A DNA stretch of 64,000 bases from DAOUKH01 sp965219875. GTDB lineage: Bacteria > Chloroflexota > Dehalococcoidia > SHYB01. Shown piece by piece: positions 33,093 through 40,334 of this stretch. Position 1 is the first letter of the stretch, and the number at the start of each line of letters is the position of its first letter. Location: assembly GCA_965219875.1 (NCBI GenBank), contig CBDCOW010000001.1:124001-188000 (forward strand), given 5' to 3'. The position numbers and the translations under genes are program-made. A model generated the notes under the pieces. That model was not told the DNA's origin, searched no databases, and saw nothing but the letters and a program-made list of their open reading frames with translations.

Positions 33093-34452
33093 TCGTCACC
33101 GCCTCCTGTCGTTCGTCGTGGACGATCATGCCGTCGTGCAGGGTCGCGACCACGCGCCCCTTCAGGCGTTGCCCGGCGAGCGGGGTGTTCTTGCCCAGCG
33201 ACGCGAATGCCTGCGGGTCGACCGTCCACTCGTGTTCGAGGTCGGCGATGGTCACGTCGGCGGGGGCGCCCTTGGCCAGCCGGCCCAGCCGAACGCCGGA
33301 AGTGCCGAGGACGCGGGCGGGGCCTTCGGTGAGCGCCGCCACAATCACGGACAGCGGGACGCGTCCGGAGTGCGCCAGGGTCATGAGGGCGCCGAACGCC
33401 GTCTCGAAGCCGCTGATGCCGTAGGCGGCGGCCTCGTACTCGCAGAGCTTGTCGACCGTCGCGTGCGGGGCGTGGTCGGTGGCGATGGCGTCGATCGAGC
33501 CGTCGGCGAGCCCTTCGATCATCGCCTCGACGTGGCGCCGGGGCCGCAGCGGCGGGTTGACCTTGGTGTTGGTATCGTAGGCCACGGCGGCGGCGGCGTA
33601 GCCCGTAGGCGGAGCGCCGTCAAGGGCGCGGTCGCCGCCGACCCATTCGTCGGTCAGGGTGAGATGGTGCGGGGTCACCTCGGCGGTGACGGGGAGGCCG
33701 CGCTCCTTGGCGCGCCGGACGATGTCGAGGGCGCCGAGGGTGCTCATGTGGGCCACGTGGAAGCGGCCGCCGGTGAGCTCGGCGAGCTGGACACCGCGGG
33801 CGACCATGGCCTCCTCGGCGGCGGCGGGCTGTCCCCGTAGGCCGAGGCGCGTCGAGACGCTCCCCTCGTGCATGGCGCAGCCGACGTAGGAGGGCTCCTC
33901 ACAGTGGTCCATGATGGGCGCGCCGAGGGCCTTGGAGTAGGCGAGGGCGCTGCGCAGGAGCCCCAGCGTGAGCACCGGGCTGCCGTCGTCGGAGAACGCC
34001 ACCGCGCCGCCCTCGGCGAGCTCGGCCATTTCGACGAGCTCCTCGCCCTTCCGCCCCTTCGAGACGGCGGCCACCGGCAGGACACGGACCGGCGCGCCGG
34101 CGGCGCGCCCCAGCACGAAGTCGAGCGTGGCCCGCGAGTCGATGGCGGGGTCGGTGTTCGGCATGCAACAGATGGTGGTGAAGCCGCCCCTGGCCGCGGC
34201 CCGCGCGCCGGTGGCGATGGTCTCTTTCTCCTCGAACCCCGGCTCGCGGAGGTGGGCGTGCAGATCGACGAAGCCGGGCATGACGACGAGGCCGCCCGCC
34301 TCGATCACGTCCGCGCCCTCCGGCAGCGCGTCGACGCCGCCAAGCGCGGCCTCGACGATCACCCCGCCCGCGATGAGCAGGTCGCCGACGCCGTCGAGCC
34401 CGCTCGCCGGGTCGATGAGCCGCCCGCCGTGTATGAGGAGCGGGGCGTTCAC
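33085..34452 (-). CDS. pyrC: dihydroorotase (class I)
   Basis: 455 residues. The start is a GTG at 34452 inside a GTGA overlap with the pyrB stop. Metal ligands are HAHLREPG, the later HCEE (IMDHCEEP), HVAHMST and the Asp in ATDHAPH. An intact active site implies a catalytic enzyme and not the inactive partner sometimes found with ATCase. It cyclises carbamoyl-aspartate. The same frame stays open far upstream across pyrB, but that part is a shadow and is not included. Confidence 0.94.
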   Translation of the reverse strand: MNAPLLIHGGRLIDPASGLDGVGDLLIAGGVIVEAALGGVDALPEGADVIEAGGLVVMPGFVDLHAHLREPGFEEKETIATGARAAARGGFTTICCMPNTDPAIDSRATLDFVLGRAAGAPVRVLPVAAVSKGRKGEELVEMAELAEGGAVAFSDDGSPVLTLGLLRSALAYSKALGAPIMDHCEEPSYVGCAMHEGSVSTRLGLRGQPAAAEEAMVARGVQLAELTGGRFHVAHMSTLGALDIVRRAKERGLPVTAEVTPHHLTLTDEWVGGDRALDGAPPTGYAAAAVAYDTNTKVNPPLRPRRHVEAMIEGLADGSIDAIATDHAPHATVDKLCEYEAAAYGISGFETAFGALMTLAHSGRVPLSVIVAALTEGPARVLGTSGVRLGRLAKGAPADVTIADLEHEWTVDPQAFASLGKNTPLAGQRLKGRVVATLHDGMIVHDERQEAVTSA

Positions 34453-35456
34453 TCGCCGCGCTCCCCGGAGGCTAGCAGGTAGAGCAGCGCCATGCGGACG
34501 GCGACGCCGTTGGTGACCTGGGTCTCGATGAGGGAGCGCGTCCCGTGGGCCAGCCCGTGGCTGATCTCGACGCCTTCGTTCATCGGGCCGGGGTGCATCA
34601 CCATCGCGCCGGGCTTGGCGCGCAACATCCGTTCTTCGTTCACCTGATAGAAGCGGACGTACTCGCGCAGGCTGGGGAGGAGGCCCGCGGTCTGGCGCTC
34701 CTTTTGGACACGGAGCGCCATCACCACGTCCGCGCCGTCGAGGGCGCGGTCGATGTCCGTCTCGACGGAGAGGAAGCCGGTGTCGTCGGGGTCGAAGGCG
34801 GCGGTGGCCTCGAAGGGTAGGAGGGTGGGCGGGCCGCAGAGCGCGACCGATGCGCCGAGCTTCTGGAGGCCCCAGAGGTTCGAGCGGGCGACGCGGCTGT
34901 GGAGCACGTCGCCGACGATAGCGACGCGGAGCCCGTCGATGGCGCCAAGCCGCTCGCGGATGGTGAACAGATCGAGGAGAGCCTGGCTGGGGTGGGCGTG
35001 GGCGCCGTCGCCGCCGTTGATGACCTTGACGGTGGTGTTGCGGGCCACGAGGTGCGGCGCGCCGGAGAGGCCGCTGCGGATCACCAGCACATCGGCCCCC
35101 ATCGCCTCCAGGGTGCGGGCGGTGTCGACCAGCGACTCCCCCTTGGCGCGGCTGCTCTCCGAGGCTGAGATGTTGATGACATCGGCGCTCATGATCTTGC
35201 CGGCATGCTCGAAGGAGGCCCGCGTCCGCGTGCTCGGCTCGGCGAAGAGCGTCACCACGGTGCGCCCCCGCAGCGTGGGCACCTTGCGGATCTCGCGCCC
35301 CAGCACCTCGCGCATCGCCTCCGCCGTCTCTATGACGCCCTCGATCTCGGCGCGGGTGAAGTCGTCGAGGTCGAGCACGTGGCGGCGGGGGGAGGTCGGC
35401 GACGCGGGCCGCTCGGCGGCAGCGTGGACCTCGGAGCGGCTTTCGGTCATGGTCAT
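34449..35456 (-). CDS. pyrB: aspartate carbamoyltransferase catalytic subunit
   Basis: 335 residues. Carbamoyl-phosphate-binding FAEPSTRTRASFEHAGK, then SSRAKGESLVDTARTL with the mobile-loop Ser and Lys, HPSQALLDL, and MHPGPMNEGVEI near the C-terminus. The N-terminus has about 25 extra residues before RHVLDLDDF. It follows pyrR with a four-base overlap. No pyrI regulatory subunit is seen, in line with PyrR control of transcription. Confidence 0.95.
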   Translation of the reverse strand: MTMTESRSEVHAAAERPASPTSPRRHVLDLDDFTRAEIEGVIETAEAMREVLGREIRKVPTLRGRTVVTLFAEPSTRTRASFEHAGKIMSADVINISASESSRAKGESLVDTARTLEAMGADVLVIRSGLSGAPHLVARNTTVKVINGGDGAHAHPSQALLDLFTIRERLGAIDGLRVAIVGDVLHSRVARSNLWGLQKLGASVALCGPPTLLPFEATAAFDPDDTGFLSVETDIDRALDGADVVMALRVQKERQTAGLLPSLREYVRFYQVNEERMLRAKPGAMVMHPGPMNEGVEISHGLAHGTRSLIETQVTNGVAVRMALLYLLASGERGE

Positions 35457-36034
35457 ACCGGGCTCCCTTCTCTCTCGCCGTGGCGGCCCCGCTCGGGGGT
35501 GTCCGCGATGACGACACCGTCATCGCCGTCCACCTCGCGGACACGGACGCGGACTCCCTCGCCCCGCGACGTGGGGATGTTCTTACCCACGTAGTCGGCG
35601 CGGATGGGCAGCTCGCGGTGGCCGCGGTCCACCAGAACCGCGAGCTGGATCTGCTTGGGGCGTCCGAAGTCCATCAACGCGTCCATGGCGGCGCGGATGC
35701 TGCGCCCGGTGTAGAGCACGTCGTCGACGAGGACGATGGTGGTGTTGGTGAGGTCGGCGGGGAGGTCCGTTTTATGCAGCGGGGAGCGGCGGCTGGAGAG
35801 GTCGTCGCGGTAGAGCCCGATGTCGAGGGCCCCGACGGGGACGTCCGCGCCCTCGAAGTCCGCGACGTGAGCCGCAAGACGGCGCGCCAACGGCAGCCCG
35901 CGGGTGAGCACGCCCACGAAGAGCAACCCCTCGGCACCGTGGTTCCGCTCGACGATCTCGTGCGCGACCCGCACCAAGGCGCGGCGGATGTCCTCCACGT
36001 CAAGGACTTCCTTCTCACGCACGGCACGCCTCAC
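35453..36034 (-). CDS. pyrR: pyr operon attenuator / uracil phosphoribosyltransferase
   Basis: 193 residues from the GTG at 36034. GGAGG nine bases upstream sets this start; the ATG at 36073 lies inside the terminator-like leader and is rejected. The PRPP-binding motif is VLVDDVLYTGRSIRAAMDAL. The flexible loop SRRSPLHKTD and VLVDRGHRELPIRADYVGKN match PyrR proteins. PyrR binds UMP and a leader RNA loop to promote termination. The expected RNA site and terminator are present just upstream, so the regulation is likely autogenous. Confidence 0.93.
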   Translation of the reverse strand: MRRAVREKEVLDVEDIRRALVRVAHEIVERNHGAEGLLFVGVLTRGLPLARRLAAHVADFEGADVPVGALDIGLYRDDLSSRRSPLHKTDLPADLTNTTIVLVDDVLYTGRSIRAAMDALMDFGRPKQIQLAVLVDRGHRELPIRADYVGKNIPTSRGEGVRVRVREVDGDDGVVIADTPERGRHGEREGSPV

Positions 36035-36063
36035 AAAGAAAGACCTCCGGTGCGGGCCGGAGG
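36035..36063 (-). terminator. attenuator terminator of the pyr operon
   Basis: Minus strand: CCTCCGG, a six-base loop, CCGGAGG, then TCTTTCTTT. The 3' arm contains the GGAGG that serves as SD for the GTG at 36034. The hairpin could thus stop transcription and also hide the ribosome site. Confidence 0.8.
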
Positions 36064-36120
36064 CCTTCGTCATGCCGATATGGAGGAGCGCTAAACGCTC
36101 GGGGCGTCAAATACCGCATA

Positions 36121-36150
36121 CTTCCCTTGTCAGCCTCGCCGGACCGACTT
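36121..36150 (-). ncRNA. PyrR-binding leader element
   Basis: Minus strand: AAGTCGGTCCGGCGAGGCTG followed by ACAAGGGAAG. The GTCC-n-G-n-GAGGCT...CAAGG string matches the anti-antiterminator loop bound by PyrR in Gram-positive pyr operons. It lies 57-86 bases before the terminator hairpin. Confidence 0.8.
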
Positions 36151-36182
36151 AAAGGCGCGGAGCTTCTTTGTCTTACGGGCGC

Positions 36183-36191
36183 ATGGTAGCA
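36183..36191 (-). promoter_or_regulatory. extended -10 promoter of the pyr operon
   Basis: Minus strand TGCTACCAT, giving a predicted start about 25 bases before the PyrR site. It agrees with the TGnTAnnnT form used by other genes here. Confidence 0.5.
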
Positions 36192-36239
36192 CGCCGACGC
36201 GGCGGGCGGAAGCCCCAGCGGCCCGCTTCGGGTCCCTTG

Positions 36240-36651
36240 GCAGCCGCTGGGGATGAGGGTGACGGGCCTCGATAACCTTTGGCGGCTGTGAGGAGGCCCC
36301 TCATCTCAACCTTACTCCCGTGGGAGACCTTTGCGTAACTGGGGTCGAGGAGGGAGAAGCACTCTTCGGGCGCTCGCGCGCCTAGCGGCGCGCGCCCTCT
36401 CTCATATCTCCCCCAGAGGGGGAGAGGCCGGAGGGCGCCCACAAGGGGCGCCCCTACGGGAGGGATGGATTCCCGCTTTCGCGGGAAAGACGGATATGGA
36501 CAGGTTACGCAAAGGTCTCCGTGGGGAGAAGAGGCAGGACCTCCCGGCCCCACCCATCCGACGCGCCTGCGGCGCGGCCCTCTCTCAGTCTCCCCCAGAG
36601 GGGGAGAGGTTTAAGGTGCTCCCCCAGAGGGGGAGAGGCCGGAGGGAGGGG
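36240..36651. repeat. composite of dispersed repeats in a 470-base gap
   Basis: The gap holds an R1 copy (36267-36344) and a pair of inverted GGAGACCTTTGC-type ends at 36323-36329 and 36514-36520. Between them are a GGAGGGCGCCC-ACAA-GGGGCGCCC hairpin and the TTCCCGCTTTCGCGGGAA palindrome. To the right are two CTCCCCCAGAGGGGGAG hairpins. The region spells the spurious FPRKRES peptide on one strand. No gene is supported. Confidence 0.7.
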
Positions 36652-37818
36652 CTACTTGACCGAGCCGGCGGCGAGCAGGGCCTCGATTTCGAGGGGTGTG
36701 TAGCCCGCCGAGGCGAGGATGTCGCGGGTGAAGTCGCCGAGCCTGGGCTCGACCCGCTCGATGACGGACGGCGTGCCGCCGAATTTGGTCATCGGCGCGA
36801 CCTGGCGGGCCCGGCCTCCCGAGGGGCGGTCGTAGTCGACGAACGCGCCGCGGCTCTGGAAGTGGGGGTCGCCGGCGAGCTCGCCGATCTCGTAGACCGG
36901 CGCCACGCAGCAGTCGGTGGGCATAAGGTCCGCGGTCCACTCGTCGCGGGTGCGGGTGCGGAAGATCGCGGCGAAGGCGGCGCGCATCTCGTCGATGCGG
37001 GCGTCGTCGTACTGATGGTCGATGAAGTCCTCGCGGCCCAGGGCCCGGCAGAGGTTCGCGTAGAAGTACGGCTCGACGGCGCCGACGCTGACGTACTTGC
37101 CGTCCTTGGTCTCGTAGGTGTCGTACCACGCGTACTTGCGCAGCGTCATCTCGGAGCCGCGGGTGACGGGAACCCCGGTCTCGTGCTCCATTTCGAACCA
37201 GCGGTGGACGAGGTTGAGCAGGCCGTCGGTGGCGCCGGCGTCGACGAACTGGCCGCGGCCGGTGCGGCCGCGGGCGACGATCGCCGCCAGGATGCCGATG
37301 ACGCCCTGCATGCCCCCGCCGGCGGCGTCGCCGACCGTGCCCGCGGGATGGGGCTTGTGATCCGGGTCGCCGTTCAGCGCGGCGAGCCCGGCGAGCGCCT
37401 GGTAGTTGATGTCATGGCCCGCGTAGCCGGCGTATGGACCCGTCGCGCCGTAGCCGGTCATCGAGCAGTAGACGAGGCGGGGGTTGACCTTCGCCATCGT
37501 TTCGTAGTCAACGCCGAGGCGCTTGGGCGTGCCCGGACGGAAGCCGACGCCCATCGCGTCCGCCGTGGCGGCGAGACGGTAGAAGACGGCGCGGCCGGTC
37601 TCGCTCTTAAGGTCGAGGCCGATGACGCGGGTGTTGCGGCGCAGGCTGTAGGTCCGGGCGTCGTTGGCGGGGAGGGCAGCACGGCGGGCCGCGCTCGGCG
37701 CCGGCTCGGCGATGCGTATGACGTCGGCGCCCATGTCGGCGAGGATGCGCGAGCAGTGCCCGCCGGGCCCCACGCGGGCCAAGTCGAGATACCGGACACC
37801 TTCGAGCGCGCCTGCCAC
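36652..37818 (-). CDS. type III CoA-transferase family, alpha-methylacyl-CoA racemase-like
   Basis: 388 residues, GTG start. The order MAGALEGVRYLDLARVGPGG, then GYAGHDINYQALAG with H135, then TVGDAAGGGMQG with D164, matches the His/Asp acid-base pair of alpha-methylacyl-CoA racemase, not a CoA-transferase with a simple Asp nucleophile. It may racemise 2-methylacyl-CoA esters so that they can enter beta-oxidation. It follows the AIM24 gene by 19 bases. RNTRVIGLDLKSE is the usual CoA-binding segment. Confidence 0.85.
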   Translation of the reverse strand: MAGALEGVRYLDLARVGPGGHCSRILADMGADVIRIAEPAPSAARRAALPANDARTYSLRRNTRVIGLDLKSETGRAVFYRLAATADAMGVGFRPGTPKRLGVDYETMAKVNPRLVYCSMTGYGATGPYAGYAGHDINYQALAGLAALNGDPDHKPHPAGTVGDAAGGGMQGVIGILAAIVARGRTGRGQFVDAGATDGLLNLVHRWFEMEHETGVPVTRGSEMTLRKYAWYDTYETKDGKYVSVGAVEPYFYANLCRALGREDFIDHQYDDARIDEMRAAFAAIFRTRTRDEWTADLMPTDCCVAPVYEIGELAGDPHFQSRGAFVDYDRPSGGRARQVAPMTKFGGTPSVIERVEPRLGDFTRDILASAGYTPLEIEALLAAGSVK

Positions 37819-37837
37819 GCCGTCCCCGCCGCGGCCC

Positions 37838-38512
37838 TTAGCCGCGCTTTGGCAGTTGCGGAATCAGCCAGGAAAGGTAGGCGTCTTCGCTGCGGGTCTG
37901 CATGAAGAGCCGCCCCGTCCCGCTGTAGGAGGCGACGAGGCCCTCGCCGCTGAACAGGGTGGACTTGAGCCCGCCGACCTTCCGCACGTTGTAGTCGATG
38001 GTCGAGTCGAAGGCGACCATGTGGCCGGTGTCGATGGTGTAGCTCTGTCCGGGGTTCAGGGTGATCTCGTGGATGCCGCCGTAGCTGCTGAGGAAGAGGT
38101 CGCCCATGCCGGAGGCCCTGAGCAAGAAGAGTCCCTCTTTGGAGAAGAAGCCCTTGGCGCCGCTCCACTTGGTGTCGACCTCGATGTCCGGCGACGACGC
38201 CATGTAGGAGCCCGACTGCACGAAGACCGTCTCGCCGTTGAGGCGCAGGTGCGCGATGTCGCCGGGAAGCGCGGGGGCGAACATGACCTCGCCAGGGCCG
38301 TTCTGCGCGACGAAGGTGTTCTGGAAGAAGCTCTCGCCGCCCAGCATTGAGCGCTTCAGGCCGCCGAACAGCCCGCCGCGCGCCTCCGTTTGGATCTCCA
38401 CGTTGTCCGACATGGCCACCATGGCCCCGGACTCGGCGACGATCGACTCGCCGCCCCGCAGCGCGATCTTGGCCAGCGCGTACGACGGTTGGTACAGAAT
38501 CTCGAACTCCAT
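37838..38512 (-). CDS. AIM24 / TIGR00266 family protein
   Basis: 224 residues from ATG 38512, fixed by AAGGAGG just upstream. The repeated beta pattern (IALRGGESIVAESGAMVAM, RSMLGGESFFQNTFVA, then GLFLLRASGMGDLFLSSYGG and GLVASYSGTGRLFMQTR) is the TRAP-like fold of the AIM24/YwmB-like family. The C-terminus ends in AYLSWLIPQLPKRG. The molecular role is unproven. It forms a two-gene unit with the racemase-like gene. Confidence 0.88.
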   Translation of the reverse strand: MEFEILYQPSYALAKIALRGGESIVAESGAMVAMSDNVEIQTEARGGLFGGLKRSMLGGESFFQNTFVAQNGPGEVMFAPALPGDIAHLRLNGETVFVQSGSYMASSPDIEVDTKWSGAKGFFSKEGLFLLRASGMGDLFLSSYGGIHEITLNPGQSYTIDTGHMVAFDSTIDYNVRKVGGLKSTLFSGEGLVASYSGTGRLFMQTRSEDAYLSWLIPQLPKRG

Positions 38513-38710
38513 GCATCCTCCTTGACGCCCCGCGCGGCGGGGTCTTGCGGTCTTGCCGCTCCGTTGAACTCTACCTTCCATTATGTACTATGCCACCTAC
38601 CGCGATGCGCCGGTTGCCCCCCGCGAGTCCGCCGCCTATAGTGCGCTGCGTTCGCGGGGCCGCCCTTGTATGCGCCCCGGCCATTCGCCCGCTGGTCCGG
38701 GAGGAGAGAC

Positions 38711-39478
38711 GTGCCCACACTACTCGAAGGAAAGATCGCACTGGTGACTGGCGGCGGCGGCGGCATCGGACGCGCCACGGCGGGCATCTTCGCCCGCGAG
38801 GGCGCCAAGGTGGTCATCGCCGACGTGCTCGAAGACGGCGGTGCGGAGACGGCCCGCATGATCGAGGACGCCGGCGGCGAGGCCTCGTTCGTGCGCTGCG
38901 ACGTCACCGACCCCGCCTCGGTCGAGGCGCTCGTCAAGCGCGTCGTCGATCTCTACGGACGCCTCGATTGCGCCTTCAACAACGCCGGCATCGAGGGGGT
39001 CCCCTACCTCCACGTCGCCGACAACGAGGTCGAGAACTTCGACCGCGTCATCGGCGTCAACCTGAAGGGCGTCTTCCTGTGCATGAAGTACGAGCTACCG
39101 GTGATGCTGGAGCAGGGCGGCGGCGCGATCGTGAACACCGGCTCGTCGGCGGGGATCAGCGGCGTGCCCGGACTGGCCCTTTACAGCGCCTCGAAGGGCG
39201 GCGTCCTCCAGTTAACGAAGGCCGCAGCCGTGGAGTACGCGCGCACCGGGATCCGCATCAACGCGGTCTGCCCCGGGGGCGTGGACACGCCGATGGTGGC
39301 CCGCCTCGCAGGGCAGGCGATGCCCAGCTTCCGTGAGATGCTCCCGCCGCACCTGTCGCGGGGCCAAATCGGCGCGCCCGGCGAGATCGGCGAGGCGGTG
39401 GCCTGGCTCGCCTCCGATCAGGCGTCGTTCGTCACGGGCCACTGCATGTCCGTCGACGGCGGCCTCACCGCCCAGTAG
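38711..39478 (+). CDS. SDR-family oxidoreductase
   Basis: 255 residues from GTG 38711, with GGAGGAG four to ten bases upstream; the frame is open to 38666 but without signal. Motifs: TGGGGGIGRAT, NNAG, catalytic Ser in NTGSSAG, and YSASK. It has the VCPGGVDTPM and C-terminal MSVDGGLTAQ of glucose/ribitol-type SDRs. It is a close paralogue of the next gene 57 bases downstream, sharing YGRLDCAFNNAGIE. A tandem duplication is likely. Confidence 0.92.
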   Translation: MPTLLEGKIALVTGGGGGIGRATAGIFAREGAKVVIADVLEDGGAETARMIEDAGGEASFVRCDVTDPASVEALVKRVVDLYGRLDCAFNNAGIEGVPYLHVADNEVENFDRVIGVNLKGVFLCMKYELPVMLEQGGGAIVNTGSSAGISGVPGLALYSASKGGVLQLTKAAAVEYARTGIRINAVCPGGVDTPMVARLAGQAMPSFREMLPPHLSRGQIGAPGEIGEAVAWLASDQASFVTGHCMSVDGGLTAQ

Positions 39479-39535
39479 CGTCCGGCCGCATCGGGCCGCG
39501 CGACCCGCATCTCTCGACGCCCAAGGAGCAACGAC

Positions 39536-40291
39536 ATGGACTACAACTTCAACGGCAAGGCGGCGCTGGTGACCGGGGCCGCGTCGGGGATCGGGCTGGC
39601 CACGGCGCGGGGCTTCTCGCGCGAGGGGGCCAGTGTCATCCTCGCCGACATCAACGTCGAGGGGGGCGAGGCCGCCGCCGCGGCAATAGCCGCCGAGGGC
39701 GGCAAGGCCGCTTTTGTCGCCTGCGACGTGTCCGACGAGACCCAGGTCGAGGCCACCGTCGCCGCCGCCGTCGAACGCTACGGGCGCCTCGACTGCGCCT
39801 TCAACAACGCGGGCATCGAGCAGGGCGGCGTCCCCATCACCGAGCAGGACCGCGAGACCTGGGACCGCTACCTCGCCATCAACCTCACCGGCGTGATGCT
39901 GTGCATGAAGCACGAGGTACGGCAGATGAACCGCCAGGGAAGCGGCGCCATCGTCAACGCCTCCTCGATCCTCGGCGTTGTCGGCGCTCCCGGCACCCAC
40001 GCCTACACCGCCACGAAGGCGGCCGTCGCCAACATCACCCGCAGCGTGGCCCTAGAGCAGATCGCCAACGGCATCCGCGTCAACGCCACCTGCCCCGCCG
40101 CCATCGACACCCCGATGAACGAGCGCACCATGCAGAGCGTCCCCCGCGAGTTCCTGGAGAACATGCAGCCAATCGGCCGCATGGGCACCGCCGAGGAGGT
40201 CGCCAACGCCGTCCTGTGGCTCTGCTCGGACGCCGCCTCCTACGTCACCGGCCACACCCTGTACCTCGACGGCGGCTTCCTGGCGCAGTAA
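39536..40291 (+). CDS. SDR-family oxidoreductase (paralogue of the preceding gene)
   Basis: 251 residues; the SD AAGGAG lies eight bases upstream. Motifs: TGAASGIGLAT, YGRLDCAFNNAGIEQ, NASSILG with catalytic Ser, and YTATK. The C-terminus ends GHTLYLDGGFLAQ. It shares long blocks with the upstream SDR. The substrate is unknown. Both lie upstream of a metallopeptidase-like lipoprotein gene with which no functional link is evident. Confidence 0.92.
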   Translation: MDYNFNGKAALVTGAASGIGLATARGFSREGASVILADINVEGGEAAAAAIAAEGGKAAFVACDVSDETQVEATVAAAVERYGRLDCAFNNAGIEQGGVPITEQDRETWDRYLAINLTGVMLCMKHEVRQMNRQGSGAIVNASSILGVVGAPGTHAYTATKAAVANITRSVALEQIANGIRVNATCPAAIDTPMNERTMQSVPREFLENMQPIGRMGTAEEVANAVLWLCSDAASYVTGHTLYLDGGFLAQ

Positions 40292-40334
40292 CGGACGGGT
40301 GAGCAGTAGCGGCCGAGAGGAGGCCACTCCAGTC

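Noticed and set aside
34453..35544. Upstream extension of the pyrC frame
   Set aside because: Runs in another frame through pyrB, is Arg/Pro/His-rich, and the GTG at 34452 in a GTGA overlap is a proper start.
36173..36553. 126-residue ORF containing SFPRKRESIPP
   Set aside because: The peptide is the known translation of a dispersed TTCCCGC/GCGGGAA palindrome and not a protein.
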